Below are positions 12,300-25,399 of a stretch of 64,000 nucleotides of DNA, piece after piece; within the stretch, counting starts at the first letter, position 1, and every line of letters begins with the position of its first letter. Origin of the DNA: Selaginella tamariscina (lineage: Eukaryota > Streptophyta > Lycopodiopsida > Selaginellales > Selaginellaceae); the NCBI GenBank assembly GCA_003024785.1, contig PUQB01000281.1, positions 1-64,000 of the forward strand, in the 5' to 3' direction. A model generated the notes under the pieces. The model made no database searches, was not told where the DNA came from, and saw nothing but the letters and a program-made list of their open reading frames with translations. A program made the position numbers and the translations under genes.

Positions 12300-13750
12300 T
12301 AACATTCATGAAAGTACGATATCGAATTTTATGATTAACTCAAGAAGTTGGGTGTCCCTTCTTGATGATCCTAGTTCAAGGTTCCTAACGTATGGTCCAA
12401 TATCCAGTTCAAGAATATGAGGTTTCCTATCACCTCATATGTTAAGATATTTATATTCTAAACTTTGGAGGTATTGAAACTTGGTTATGATCACATGAGG
12501 TGGCTATAATCATGAAATATAAAGACTCAAACAGATTTGAATTTAACACTTTGGTAATGCAGTACCTTAGTGTAGTAACTTAAAACATGTTTTCAAGTTA
12601 GTTGAGAAATGAGGCATTTTTCAATACATTGCTTGAGGGGCAATGTGATACTTTGTATATGGTTAGGTGTCTAGAATGAATAGTGTATCTTAGTTCAATG
12701 TACTAAACTAGATATCTTATTTATATTTGGGGAGATCTATTAAATTATAAGGTATGACTAAAACATAAAGTTGATATAACATTATGATAACATTTATGTG
12801 GAAGTTGATATATTACTAAATCAGTTAGATGAACCAAACACTAATTCATGATTCCTTTTAGTCTCTGAACAAAGTTCCTCAGAATACTGTTATAACATTA
12901 TATTTCCATCTCAAAAACTGAAGTTTGGTTCATGTAAATTAAGACCATGTCTATATTATAGTTGTAGCATTTCGATAAATTGATATAATTATAAGTTTAT
13001 ATCCGCTAGTATAATAACTAGTTGGTAAGTTTAGGATTTGAACGTTAAAACGATCATTATCCATTCGAGAGTATCAATATCGAAATTGTAACTGTTTATA
13101 AAATAAGGATTAGTTTAAAAATATGTTTATCAAAACACTAATTGCTCCAATTAGTGGAAATGCTATACTTCGATATAGTGTTCAGAAACATTTACGTAAT
13201 CAGCTTGAGACTTAGAAATAAATATAATGTTACAAAGGTGTGTAGTATTACAAGTTCAGGAGACTCTTATTGTAGATACCAAGTTTTGAAATTGGTATTT
13301 TGAACTTAATGAGATAAAGACTTAGGAATTATTGAATGGCATTTAACATGATGTGCTCTTTAGGGAATGAGTACAATGAGAGTAACAATTAAGGGACATA
13401 TTATCTAAAGGTTGTCGATTAAGGCACTAGAGATGGGTTGAATTTCCTGGTTTCCACATTAATTTGTAAAAAAGGTATGTTAGCTTATCTGGTCCCTGAG
13501 TTGGTCCATGTTATGAAAGAGTATAAAGTCGGTTGCGAAAAGTGAATATTAGTGCTATTACACTTGGTAGTAGATTTGACTTGAATTTAATTTCCATTGG
13601 GAATGAAGTTATGTCAATGACACATCAAGTGGATAGGCTAATTTCAAGTTGGCACGACCTTGTTGTATACATGTGTACAACCATGCGCCTCTGGCCATAT
13701 TGACATGTCTACAAAGAATAGGGTTTCGAGAGAAGTAGTACAAATACAAA
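12300..13750. other. Non-coding AT-rich spacer of palindrome A (right part)
   Basis: About 1.45 kb with no supportable gene. It resembles 4,626-5,950 in composition and is likely the continuation of the same old element on the other side of the gypsy insertion. It is not an inverted copy of the left spacer. Confidence 0.5.
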
Positions 13751-15315
13751 TATGCATGTTTGCTAGAGTATCCAACCCCTTGGCGAGAAACCCATGACAC
13801 AACCCCAAAAGGCATGCCTTGGGCTTTGTATTGCGTGACGTCTAATCCAGTGTCACATCTTCATCTGACACTGCCTTCCATGATGTGGGCTATCATGCCA
13901 TAGCCCCTTAGATTCAAGAGTTGCACCAAGTGCCACAAACATGGCTCGCAAATGCCAACTCTAGAACCCTTAGTGAACCCTTAAGAACTAGGTAACGTGA
14001 ACCTGTCAAACAAGATCCCACGCCCACAGTTAAATAAGGACATGGATATGCCTTGCTTGGCCGTGAGTGACACCTGGCTTGACGTGGAGGAGGGGGCTGG
14101 AGACAAGCCTCAACCTCTGCATCTTGGAATGTGCATTCTGACAAGACCTCCTAGGCATAGATTCGCTAACGTTAAGGGTAAGCTACCCCGAAGGTGGGAC
14201 GTACCCCTGTCATCTAGAAGTTAGGGCGGCACAATATAGGGTTGTGCCTTGATGACACAAGCTATAACTTGCAATAACGAGCTCAGTCATGAACCTAGGA
14301 ACCCTCATTCCTACATACTCTACCTTATTTATGTGATGGAGCCCCCCCCCTCTTTTCCTGTATGTGTAAGTGGGCTGGCACAGAATGCCAACCGCTTAGT
14401 TAATGAGATGAGTTTGCACACTAACCCTACCCCTAAACCCTACCCAAGGGGGGTGGGGTTTTAGGGCATGGGTTAGGGTAACCCTAGGGTTAAGTCAACC
14501 CTAGGGGTGTTCTGAACTCATCTTAACTAGGACGTCAAAATCGAGGGTGGATTTTCTAAAAGGTAAGTGTTATCTTCGCTTAGAGTTTGTCATGACATTT
14601 AAAGATAGCCGGCCGGACTACCCCTAAACACCTAAGTGCACTAAGCAAGGCTGTTTTCTCACTATATCTAAGGTCAGTCAACATAGTACAGTAGGTAATA
14701 ACAATCAACCTCCAAAGTAAAGGGTCGAGTCATAATAAAAACTATGACAAATAACATTTGTTTTTGATTTTAACATCCTTAATGACATTTCATTATAAAG
14801 GCTTTTTTCAAAAGCTCTGGAAACTTTGATATCTTTCTTCATTAACTATTATATTATATACAAGTTTTTAAAATGAATTACTATAATTAAGGCTCTTTAA
14901 CAGTAGTTATACAATAAATTTTAAATTCTTTTTTTAATTAATATTCATTATATATTTCTTTAAAAAAAATGTAACAAATGATAAATACTAAATATAAAAG
15001 AGTTCTTTAACAAAGACAATTAGTTATAAGCGATATTTCATGTGTTTTCTTATTATTTTATTATTTTTTAATCTTTCTTTTATTATTATATAAATAAAAA
15101 TGAACAGCCAGTTAATTAACAAAAAAAATTATGATGAATCGAAGGTAAAATTATTAACAATAGTCTGTGACGTGGCAAAACGTAGGTAGACGCGTCATTG
15201 CCAAGTCATTGCCTTTTATGAGAGATCGACGGCTGATAATTAATCTAATCACCTTTTGGGAAACTACCTCAGATATAAGAGAAAATGAGATTAGGGTAGG
15301 CCATTTCATCTCATT

Positions 15316-15739
15316 ATGGAAACAGTGGTGTTATCTGCGAGCAAGGGCGACTGGCTTGGCGTCTTGCAGCTCCCCAAGGAGCATACCCAAGACATGATAC
15401 ACACACAGTACAAAAGACTCGCGCTAATTCTACACCCGGACAAGAATAAGAGTGCACAAGCAGAAGAGGCGTTTAAAGCCTTATCAAAGGCAGCGGAAGA
15501 GCTTAAGAACCCCGTTTCACCCGGCCCAGGAGGAGGCGGACATTCTGGACACGGTGCCCTCACTGCAGGGTGCAATACGAGTACCAGGCAATCTATCTCA
15601 ACCGCAAATTACAGTGCCCTAACGAGAAGTGTCATAAACCATTTGATGCCAAGACTGTAGGTTCGAAGATGCAAAGCGAAAAAGGCAAAGAGAGGATAAT
15701 GACTCCAAGAAACGTAGTAAGACTGAAGAATATAACTAA
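15316..15739 (+). pseudogene. Broken copy of the short J-domain gene
   Basis: It starts METVVLSASKGDWLGVLQLP and keeps the J domain with HPDKN. It has lost one Ala codon near residue 9. A single-base loss at about 15,508 (aagaacccc against aagaagcccc in the left copy) moves the frame just after AEELK. The cysteine-rich segment is therefore not read and the product ends early at 15,660. The downstream sequence to 15,739 is still highly similar to the intact copy. This suggests a recent break or a sequence error. Confidence 0.75.
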
Positions 15740-15962
15740 GATGTAGTTTCGCCAAGCGACATATCTGTGACTAAAACTGCCTTATAGTTTCTAAGTACGT
15801 TCATCGTGTATTATAGATATATAGAGAGAGGGAGAGATGGTTGATTGCTATCTAACCGAGTGTACCTTAAGTTACACCTTCTCGGTGGGCTGCCTTCCTA
15901 ATATCGTCCTGGCCATTGGCACATCTGCCGATTAAATATACATGAGATCAAGCATTCTTCAC

Positions 15963-15996
<34 letters not shown>

Positions 15997-16429
15997 ACAC
16001 ACACACACACAACACACACTCACAAACTGAATATCATATCGACTAATTCTGATTTATTACTATAAACAATGTGCATGAATACATACGTGTATATGACAGC
16101 ACGTGTTTGTCTGTAGTTAGATACACTCGTACCACTTTGAGAGTATCTCATACTCTCAAACACCACTCACACACACACCACACGAACACTCGGAAGATAT
16201 TTGTGGTATATAAACAAATCACCAGATAATAACATTAGAGAGACTCTGAGAGAGAGAGAGAGAGAGAGAAGACTTTGATTGAAATTTGCATGGGGTCGGG
16301 TGTGTGCGTGAAGAATTTACCAAGTACTTCGGAAAGCCCTTAATAGATGTAAAACCATATGTTAATAGTATGTCTTCTAAGACTAAGCAATGAAATAACC
16401 TGGAATAATATTCTCACCTGTTGCTAGAA

Positions 16430-17445
16430 TCTCGATGAGGAGTTAAGATTATTACTTCCTCTTTCGGTCTGGCTGCTTTCGCTACAACTCGTGTCCCTTT
16501 CAGAAAAATATATACAGTCCCCTCCACTGGACATTCTAGCACGAACCAGAACCAATAGCCCTTAAACGGCTCGGATCCGAACAGCAGTATCACGGTTAAC
16601 ATAGCTTTTCCGAGGACATGCATAGTAACTCCAAACCGCCACGACACACACATATGAAGGCGTACCTGGAAGTCAACACTGAGCTTGGAGACTGGAGAAA
16701 TTGTCTCGACGATGAGCCTAGCAGAGCATGAATGAAGAAATGTAAAATAGTCCAGGCACTCCTTCAGGCATGCAGTATTACCAAAGGGCTGCATTATACT
16801 TCCGGTAAATGATGGATGAGATTTACAGGACTCGAGAATGCCTGAAGGGTGGCTACCCGCTGCAAGCACTCTTTACCGGCAACAGTAAATTCCCACTTGG
16901 AGTAGATTAATATGAACATATAGACTGTCTGTGTAACGGTATAAAGCAAACCTGCTTACGACATGTTCCAACGGCGCCGCTTTCTCGAGGGGGCTGCTCA
17001 AAGAAATTGACAATTCCATCGATTGAATGAGTGGGGGACAGATCTTGAGGCATGGAACAGAAGATTTTCTTCATCACCACTTGCGCGGATTCGCCCGGAC
17101 CAAACTCGCCATAAAAGATTCGACCACCGCATCGTGACAACACATACTCAGCTTCATTGCTCGGCTGCTCCTCTCCATTTTTCTTCATCGGTGCAAATCA
17201 CCTGTTCCGCACGCGAATTCGTGTGCTCAAGCAGCTGGAGGCAAATATATTCATCATTCCGGCCTGCAGATTCTTGAGAATTGATCCGCATTCTTGATAA
17301 GCACAATGCGAAGCGGCAGATCCGCCCCTTCCTCGCTGCTTCTGATGACGGATCCGCTCTAGTGCAATCGCTCCGGATCAACGGCGACCGATGCATTTCT
17401 GAATCCTCAGATGCGAGTCGCTCTGTGAGAGGTGCCGCCTTCGCC
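16430..17445 (-). pseudogene. Unrecognised gene copy, right arm
   Basis: Inverted counterpart of 299-1,393, starting MAKAAPLTERLASEDSEMH at about 17,447. A longer open stretch than in the left arm runs over 16,414-16,869 and includes CLKECLDYFTFLH and KLSVDFQ. The piece at 17,154-17,447 carries substitutions not present in the left arm. Frames change along the copy, so it may be a pseudogene or an unresolved multi-exon gene. The family is not recognised. Confidence 0.4.
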
Positions 17446-18006
17446 ATGGCCAAGAACCCTAGTAGCAAAGGGGGGAACAGGAGCTGGTATTTCTTCAGGT
17501 GGAACTGGGACCTGTTCAATGATTTCTGTGGATATGATGTTTGTAGGTTTTGGAACGGAGTCATTTGTAATCTTCACGCCATATTTTGCCTGTGTCTCTG
17601 TCTTTGCCTACTCTTATCATGGCTTCGGCCTCGTCACGTGTGAAGCAAATACAATGTTCAGTAATTGCATCCTACAAGGATCGATACAGAATACATGCGT
17701 GAGGATCTAGAATATACATGAGTTCACGCCACGCGCGCGAACACACAAACACACACCATTTTAGAGTCTTCTATAGGTATATGTCTCCACACAGAGACTT
17801 GTGCGTGTGTGTATATGTACATGCATACAATCTCTTTATCTATAAGGAAGCCTTTGTAGTTTCGGTACTATATACATTTTTCAAACTTCCAGAATACGTG
17901 CTATGTATGTATATACAACGCTATTTTGGCAAGTTTCATTGTGAGAGTAAGCACCAAAACATTATGACTCTGTGGAACAATTAACATACATATGTGCGCT
18001 CATACG

Positions 18007-18041
18007 TGTTTGTGCTTGTGTGTAATACACAAGCACAAACA
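18007..18041. repeat. Short perfect hairpin
   Basis: Arms tgtttgtgcttgtgt and acacaagcacaaaca (15 bases each) are separated by gtaat. No T-run follows and no gene partner is evident. It may be a by-product of GT/AC-rich sequence. Confidence 0.6.
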
Positions 18042-18179
18042 TACCTTCCCTCTCATGCAATGGGAATGGCGAAGACTGATCGGATGGGGACAGGTGATCG
18101 CCAAGTGTACAAGTAAGAGTATTGATGTTATCAGTACACACACAATAAAGCACGCATACATACACATCAACATATAAAT

Positions 18180-21140
18180 GTGTGTGAGACTAAATATTTT
18201 AGCAGCGATATTGCACCCACTCGAGTATTAAGAACATCAACTTCTATTAATGATCAGATAAAACATTTGAGTAATACGCCTCCATTCCCACTTTGTGTGT
18301 GTGTGTCTATATATATATATATATATTTAGCTATTTAGTTTTTATTTTTTATTTTTTTTTTGTCTGTGTGTGTGTGTGTGTGGATATACACATATACCAT
18401 ATTTGAAAAAGTATAACACATATACATATCCACACGTGAGTGTATATTTAGCATATATTAACAATAGTACTAATAATTAGCATAATATAGTAAATTCTTT
18501 CTTTTTGTTTGTAAATTCTTTAATATAGTAAATTGTTAATATATTTAGCATATAATATATTAACAATAGTAATAATTAGCAATTTAAACCACAAAAACTA
18601 CATTTCTCACACTTGGTTAAATTATATTTTATATTTCTATATAAAAAACTAGTACTTTAATTACAATACATCGTAAATAATACTTTTCAAGATAGAATTT
18701 TTTTTTCTTTTTTAAATAAATGTCACAAGTTGAAGTTGCATGTACATGTACAAGTTACATTTTGATGTTTGCATGCGCGGTGTGTAACCGTCGTAAAACT
18801 AATTCAATTTTGTTCATTACACACGGTGAATATACTTCTATAATTTTTATTAAATTATATTAGAAGACGAATTATTTAGTTATGTTCTTCTCTTTTCTTT
18901 ACATTTTCCACTTTGCACAAACTTATTATTTTTAATATAAAATGGCTTAAATGCTTTTTTATTTATTTACTTCCATTATTATTAGTGTGTAAAACTGACA
19001 CAGGCCTTTTATATTATTTTATATCATTAATTATCCAAAGAGCAATAAAATATGGTTATTCTTTAATTTTATTTTCAATCGAATTAATAATCGATCTTTA
19101 TGTGATAAGGTAATGTATGCTTTTTACATTTTATCACATTACATGTTATATTATACAATGTAAATTAAACATGACACAATGATATGTATTTTTTAATTAT
19201 ACATTGGTATACACAACAAGATAAACACATGTTATTATATAGTTTGACTTGCTGATAATAAAAAATAAATTAAATAATACTAATAAAAGAAAATCTTTAA
19301 AGTCTCAATAAAGTCATTTTCTTTTTTGCATTAAGTTTAAAAAATCTCTTAAAATTATAAAGTTTAATTTTTTTTCTCATTTATTGATTATAATTGTTAT
19401 TTTATTAAGAATATTCATTTTATTAAAGTTATAAAGAACTTAGTGAAGAAAATTTGAATTCACATTTGATTATTATTTTAAATATTTTGATTTTAACTTT
19501 TTAATGCATTTTAATTTTGACTTTTAAAAACGTTTTGGTTTTAATTTATAAAGGAGTTTTAATTTTAATTATTAAACAACAACATAATTATGTAAAAAGG
19601 CAGTTCATTTAAGCATTTAAATTAAACTCTCAAGGTTGTTTAAACGCTTATTATATAAATCAAAACATTAATACATAATGTATATAAAATTACTCAAATA
19701 ACATAAATAAATTATATACTTTTATATTTGTTAGATGAAGCTTAATAAGTTGTGGCTTAACATTAAATATTATTTAATGCACCTTTTTGCTCAAAAGGAT
19801 AAATACACTACATAAGATATTATGTATATATAATTAACACAATGTTATCTTATGTTAATATAAAGTTTTTATATTCTATTATGTAATTAGTAGTGTTACC
19901 TAATAATAAATTATTGTGTTATTAAATACTTTTTTAACATGTTAGTAGCCTAAATGACTTTATATTGATAAATTTATTTAGTTTATTTATGAATTTATGT
20001 ACAAAAGTAGTTTTTTAAACTTTAATTTTAAATTCCTAATTAAATTTCTCATTAGAGTATTTTAAAACATATTGCATCATTAGTATTCTTATATTAAAAC
20101 TATAAAATAGTATAATTTAGCTTTTATATTATCATTTTTTTTAAAGAATCTAAAATTAAAATAAAATTTATTTTCTTCAATTAAATATTTTTAAAAATAA
20201 ACCATATAAATAAGACATATCTTAAAATTCATTAGTTTTTTCCATTTACCAAAACTTAAAATGAGATGATTAAATTATTCATTTAAGGTGTACTTTAAAA
20301 CATTATAATAACTATTATTATATAATTATATATTATATATATTATAGCTATTAATTTATAATAAAAGTTAAACCATAATTAAGTTATATCCTTCAAAATA
20401 ATTATTTTCTTCCATTTACTAGAAATTAAAATGAAATAAATAAATTATTCATTTATGATGTATTTTAAAATAATGCATCCTTATAGAAATATATAAATAT
20501 TATAATTTAGTTTTTAATGTCATTTCTTAAATAAAATTTAAAATTAAAATAAAAATTTACTTTATTAAATTAATATATTTTATAAAGATAAACCGAGACT
20601 TATCCTTAAGACGTTAGTGCTTCCATTTACCAAAATAAAATAATTAAACTATTCATTTAAGGTGTATCAGTGTTCTTATAAAAAAAAATATAAAATATTA
20701 TAATTTAGTTTTTATATAATCATTTCTTAAACAAAATCTAAAATTGAAATAATATTCACTTTAATCAATTAGAATTTTTTATCATCAATATTTAAACTAC
20801 TTTCTATACAAAATTTCGTTTAAGTTGTTTTAACCTAATTTTTATTTATGAATTAATAAAATTATATATACTAAACTAGAAAATTTAATATCCAAATATG
20901 CAATTTAAATAAGAAATTTAAATTTAACAATTATGGTGTACAGCCCCTCTTTTATATTAATGGTAATTAATTAAAACTTGATTAATTATTGAACATTAAA
21001 AAGTCGTAAGAAAATTTATATATACTAAACCGTATATATAAATGAAATGCATTAACTTTAAAGGTCTTTTTCTTTAAATAAGTAAAACTAGTCATAGTGA
21101 AAATCAGCCACAGTAACTAAGTAAGGAAAATTTTGGGAGG
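18180..21140. other. AT-rich intergenic DNA, no gene seen
   Basis: About 3 kb of very AT-rich sequence with microsatellites at 18,293-18,325 and 18,362-18,381. The only open frame (18,913-19,113) is low-complexity and unconvincing. Confidence 0.7.
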
Positions 21141-21171
21141 AAAATTTAAAAGTATTCTGCTAAGGGATTAG

Positions 21172-21790
21172 ATGGGATCTGACAGATGGATTGTGGCAGT
21201 GCTGAGGAGTGGCTGGGGCAGTCAGCATTTCGTGAGGAAGAGGATGAGTGTGGTTGTGCCTGAGCAGCGTGGACACAGAGTAGGAGCAGGGTGCAGCCCC
21301 ACGATGACACTGAGCGATACACCTTTAGGCGAGGCGGTGTATTTTCTGTCGGTATGCATACGGTAAGGGGCATCCGCGCCCAGTATTCATCCGTAAGCAT
21401 GTCCTTAGCACGGACTTGCAAGACGGCTCACCGTTGCATTGCCGAGATAAAACGGAAGTTAAAAGCTCTGAAACTCTTTGCAGTCAAGGAGTTGAAAGAG
21501 TACGAGGATCTACTGCTTGATGGTCTGGTTGTGCACAAACAAGCAAGCAGGAGCCTACCTCTGCCTCCGGTTATGGATCAACAGGTTGAAGCAGAGCCAC
21601 AACTGGTAGAGGAGAGACAACAACAATGAACATTGAAGCTACTGTGCGTGAGCCTGAGGCAGAGCAACACTTTATCTCTCGGGAACGGGCAACAGAATCT
21701 AGAGCATTGGCAGGGGAACAAGCCCGGGGCACTTCTAACCATGCTTCTACCTCAACCTTGGTCAGGAGAAAGAAACGTCTACAAAGTTGA
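21172..21790 (+). pseudogene. Coding-like island of unknown function
   Basis: A sharply GC-richer patch lies within AT-rich DNA. A frame at 21,291-21,629 contains HRCIAEIKRKLKALKLFAVK and KEYEDLLLDGLVV, a likely charged helix. It ends in a TGA that overlaps the ATG of a second frame at 21,626-21,790 (MNIEATVREPEAEQHF ... LVRRKKRLQS). The second frame ends with a basic cluster. The two frames together look like the C-terminal end of one protein split by a one-base shift, or a captured gene fragment. No upstream exon is apparent. I do not recognise the family. Confidence 0.35.
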
Positions 21791-22458
21791 CTGATGAACT
21801 ATAAATTGATACACTATTTACTGGCAAACCGTTATGTGGCTTAACTTTTTCCGTGCTGTGTCGGATCAGCTTTCACTATATATGGAGTTAAAAGCTTTCA
21901 TCAATTTATAAGTTGATGTATCATTTACTGATAAATTGATAGTGACAGTGATTATTGACTTTATTTTCATGTAATTATAAATAATTTATAATTATATAAT
22001 AATTGTGTAACTCAACCCAAAATAATTACAGATCTGAAGCATGAAAAACAATTTAAATTTATAACTTTAAATATATATAAAATAATTTAAATAATTAACT
22101 TAATTAAACAGAACCTACCTCACCTATGTTAAATTTATCTGTTATATATGTTTCTTACTGATTTAGAATCCATTTTATAATATTTCTTATTATTATATTT
22201 TGATTTAAATGAAACAGAGGGGTATATCTTTAGTAATATATTAAATTATTGATGTTTAGGCCCAAACAAAAACGTAAGAGAATATGATTATTATGTTTCA
22301 AATTTTTTATAATTTAAATATAATATACTACATTATCAAAATATATAGTATTATTGATATATTTTACTTTTTATATCATTACACTTTAAAATTCAAATAA
22401 AACATGTTTGAAATCGTAAGTACCTTGCTCAAGATTATTAGCATGACAATTTGATACA

Positions 22459-25376
22459 TTAAAACGAAACTGTATATTCTTCTTGAATATCATCATCCTG
22501 ACTCACAGAAATCATATTTGACAAGACGACATAAGGAGCAGTAATATGTGGTTCAAGCCTGGCAACTTTATCTGCAAGAGACTTTGCCCGTTCAACGTCT
22601 CCATCAACCTTTGAACAGGCAGACAACAAGGTCATCCACGACACACCGTTAGGCTCGAACGGCATACAGTCGAGCAGTTCTTCGGCCTCGGTAACCCGTC
22701 CGGATCTCCCCAGTAAGTCCGCAATGCATACATAATGCTCCACAACGGGCACTATATCATAATCTGAAACCATCACACCGAAACAATCCAGTCCCTCGTT
22801 GAACATCCCCGCCTGACTGCAAGACGTAAGAATGCTAACAAATGTAACACCGTTGGGCTGTACACCGTCCAGAACCATACACACTAGGAGATGAAGGGCC
22901 TCATCTACGTGCCCCGAGTGTGCACACACACATATAATGCTACTCCATGAGATCACATCCCTGTATTGGTTTCTTCAAATGCCTTCCTCGCTAAAACAAA
23001 GCTCCCACACTTTGCATACATGTTTACAAGTGCGTTTTGAGCTGCAGGAGGAAGAACGCTCTGTAATCCTTGTTCTCTCTTCTTCTGTATATCTGCAAGT
23101 GCTCTACAGTGCACAAGTTTCCCATAGTTCAAGTCTCCAAGAGAAGCACAAGCACCTAGAACACTCACCAAGGTGATCTCATCTGGTTTCATCCCCTTAG
23201 TAACCATCTCCTCGTAAACAGCTAGCGCTTCATCCGAAAGACTATTCGATGCATATGCATGTATCATCGAGTTCCACGTTACCACGTCTTTGTTCACCTC
23301 TTGCATTCCATCGAACACTTCCCTTGCAGAACATGGCTCTCCACACTTGGCATACATGTTGATAAGTGCATTCCAGAGAACCCGATCGTACGAGATCCTC
23401 TTCGAAAACTCTCTTACTTGTCCTTGAACTGATCTCCCTCTTGCTAAGTCTCCAACCTTAGAGCACGCTAGTATCACATTTGTGAGTGTGACTTCATTCG
23501 GCTGCACTCTCGACTCTCCATACGTCTGTACACCTCTAGAGCCTCTCTGCCTTGCCCGTGATAAACATAAGCTGCAATAAGAGTAGTCCATGTCGTTACA
23601 TCTCTATCGTTCATTCTATCAAAGATCTTCCTTGCCGTCTCCAGCTTTCCACATTTGGCATACATATTCACAAGAGCTGCATTAACGATCGGATCGCGGC
23701 TGAATCCAAGCACAAGTAGTCTCGAGTGCAGAGCTTCTCCTAGCTTGAGATTTCCAGAGATTGCACACGCTGAAAGACCACTAACAAGTGTAAAGTCACT
23801 CGGCTCCACACCTGCTAGTTCCATTTTGTTAAGGAGAAGGAGAGCTTCACGTCCTTGACCTTGTTGAACATACCGGATATCAAGCTTGTCCATGAGATAC
23901 ACGTCTTGTCCTCAATGGACTCAAACATTCTCTCAGCGGTTTGTAAGTCCCCACATTTCGCGTACATGTCCACAAGAGCATTCTGGAGCATTGTGTGTGA
24001 CTGGAAACCCATGCTTGCCAACCTTGCGTGGATTGACTTGCCCTCCTCGAGGTCACCAGCTGCTGCACATGCACCAAGAACACTTGCAAACGTAGTCTTT
24101 TCCGGTTTCATATCCATCGTCTTGTACACCTCGAGTGCTTCTTTGGGATAGCCTCCTTGAGCATATCCAGATATCATCGTGTTCCAAGAGATGACATCCT
24201 TAAGCTGCATCTCGTTGAACAGCTTCCTAGCTCCCTCGATATGCCCACACCTCGCATGTAAGTTTACAAGCGCATTCTGCACAGCGATATCCGTTTCTGA
24301 GTCGGATCCAATGAATGTCGAGTATATCTCCATACCTCTCTCAAAGTCTCCAATGCACGAGCAAGCAGCCATTGCACTTGACAACGTAATCGCATTCGGT
24401 CGGACGCTCCTACGGAGCTTCTCGTACAGATCAAGTGCTAGTAAGAAACTCCCTGTCTGTACATAAGCAGCTATCATCGCGTTCCAGCAGATAAGATCCT
24501 TCTCTCGGATGGTATCGAAGATGTTCCTTGCAACCTCCACTTCTCTGCATTTTGCATACATACCCACGAGGGAAGTCTGAACTATGATATCCGTTCCCAA
24601 GCCAGCTTTCACCGCTTTCTCGTGGATCGATCTTCCACTTTCTATGTCCTGGCAGCAACCACAGGCACCAAGAACAGTCGAGAATGTTATACCATCCGGT
24701 TCAACACCCTCGAAAGACATCTTATGGTATAGCCCAATTGCTTCCCTGTACTCTCCATTCTGGGCATATGCAGTGATCATTGCAGTCCACGAAAATACGT
24801 CTCTCTTCTGCATCTGGTTGAATATCTCTCTAGCTGGGTCGATGCAGTTGCATTTCGCATACATGCTGATGAGCGAGTTTTGTAAATATGGTAAGGATTT
24901 GAATCCCAGTGAGTCGATCTTTGCGTGGAGTTCTTTCCCAAGTTCTACATCTCCCAGAGTTGCAATCGCAGTTAGTACGCTGGCGAAGGTTGTGGGTTCT
25001 GGATCAATGCCTTCGGATCTCATTCTGGAGTAGAGTTGAATGGCTTCTTTGGCGCCTTGGGTTGTTCTTCGTGGACAGGCGCGGATGATGAAGTTCCAGG
25101 AGAAGATGTTCTTGCGAGGGAGCAAATCGAAGACGGATTTCGCATGTGTGTAGCTGCTGCATTTGGCATACATTTGGATGAGGAGGTCTCCCAGGAAGGA
25201 ATTGTTGGAGAATCCATGGTTTTTTATCTGTTCGTGTATGCGTTTAGCGTGGAGAGCGATTTGGAAGCGCCGCACTGGCGGAGAAGAGATGCAAATGTGG
25301 TTGGATTTGCAGTGATCGACTTGTGTTCCAGTCTTCGTATTACCGTCTCTAGCTGCTCGATGCCGCTCTTGTGCAT
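22459..25376 (-). pseudogene. PPR protein (PLS/E-type), long, frame-broken in four places
   Basis: An intronless gene of about 970 codons with roughly 25 pentatricopeptide repeats. Repeated cores such as LINMYAKCG, VVTWNSMIHAYA and EALEVYRRM identify it. PPR proteins bind single-stranded RNA in mitochondria or plastids, where PLS-type members commonly direct C-to-U editing. The start is the Met at 25,376 (MHKSGIEQLE), which leads into TFASLLRQCGASKSLS. The end has E-like repeats (VEHYVCIADLLGRSGR, LLSACSK) and stops without a DYW domain. Adjacent frames follow each other at about 25,255, 23,850, 23,525 and 22,955, where single-base shifts break continuity while repeat spacing is kept. It is either a young pseudogene or an active gene with sequence errors. 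Confidence 0.85.
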
Positions 25377-25399
25377 CTACAGCCTAGTTTAAACCTGTT

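Larger units (their letters stand above)
13750..17720. repeat. Right arm of large inverted repeat (palindrome A)
   Basis: Reverse complement of 1-3,935. It contains the inverted LTR-like block (13,750-14,650), an AT-rich stretch (14,700-15,160), a broken J-protein copy, microsatellites (15,968-16,270) and the second copy of the unrecognised gene. Base substitutions as well as indels separate the arms, so this is an aged duplication rather than a perfect fold-back. Confidence 0.93.

Noticed and set aside
1-17720. Palindrome A as a simple fold-back sequencing chimera
   Set aside because: A fold-back read has no long unique centre, whereas here 9.8 kb of unlike sequence separates the arms and the arms differ by substitutions. 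An assembly error of another kind is still possible.
18060-18120. Possible short exon ending at a gtaaga donor
   Set aside because: Only about 50 bases of slightly GC-richer sequence, with no partner exon or recognisable peptide.
18913-19113. Small open frame rich in Leu, Ile, Phe and Tyr
   Set aside because: It lies in very AT-rich DNA, where such frames arise by chance. No motif or GC shift supports it.
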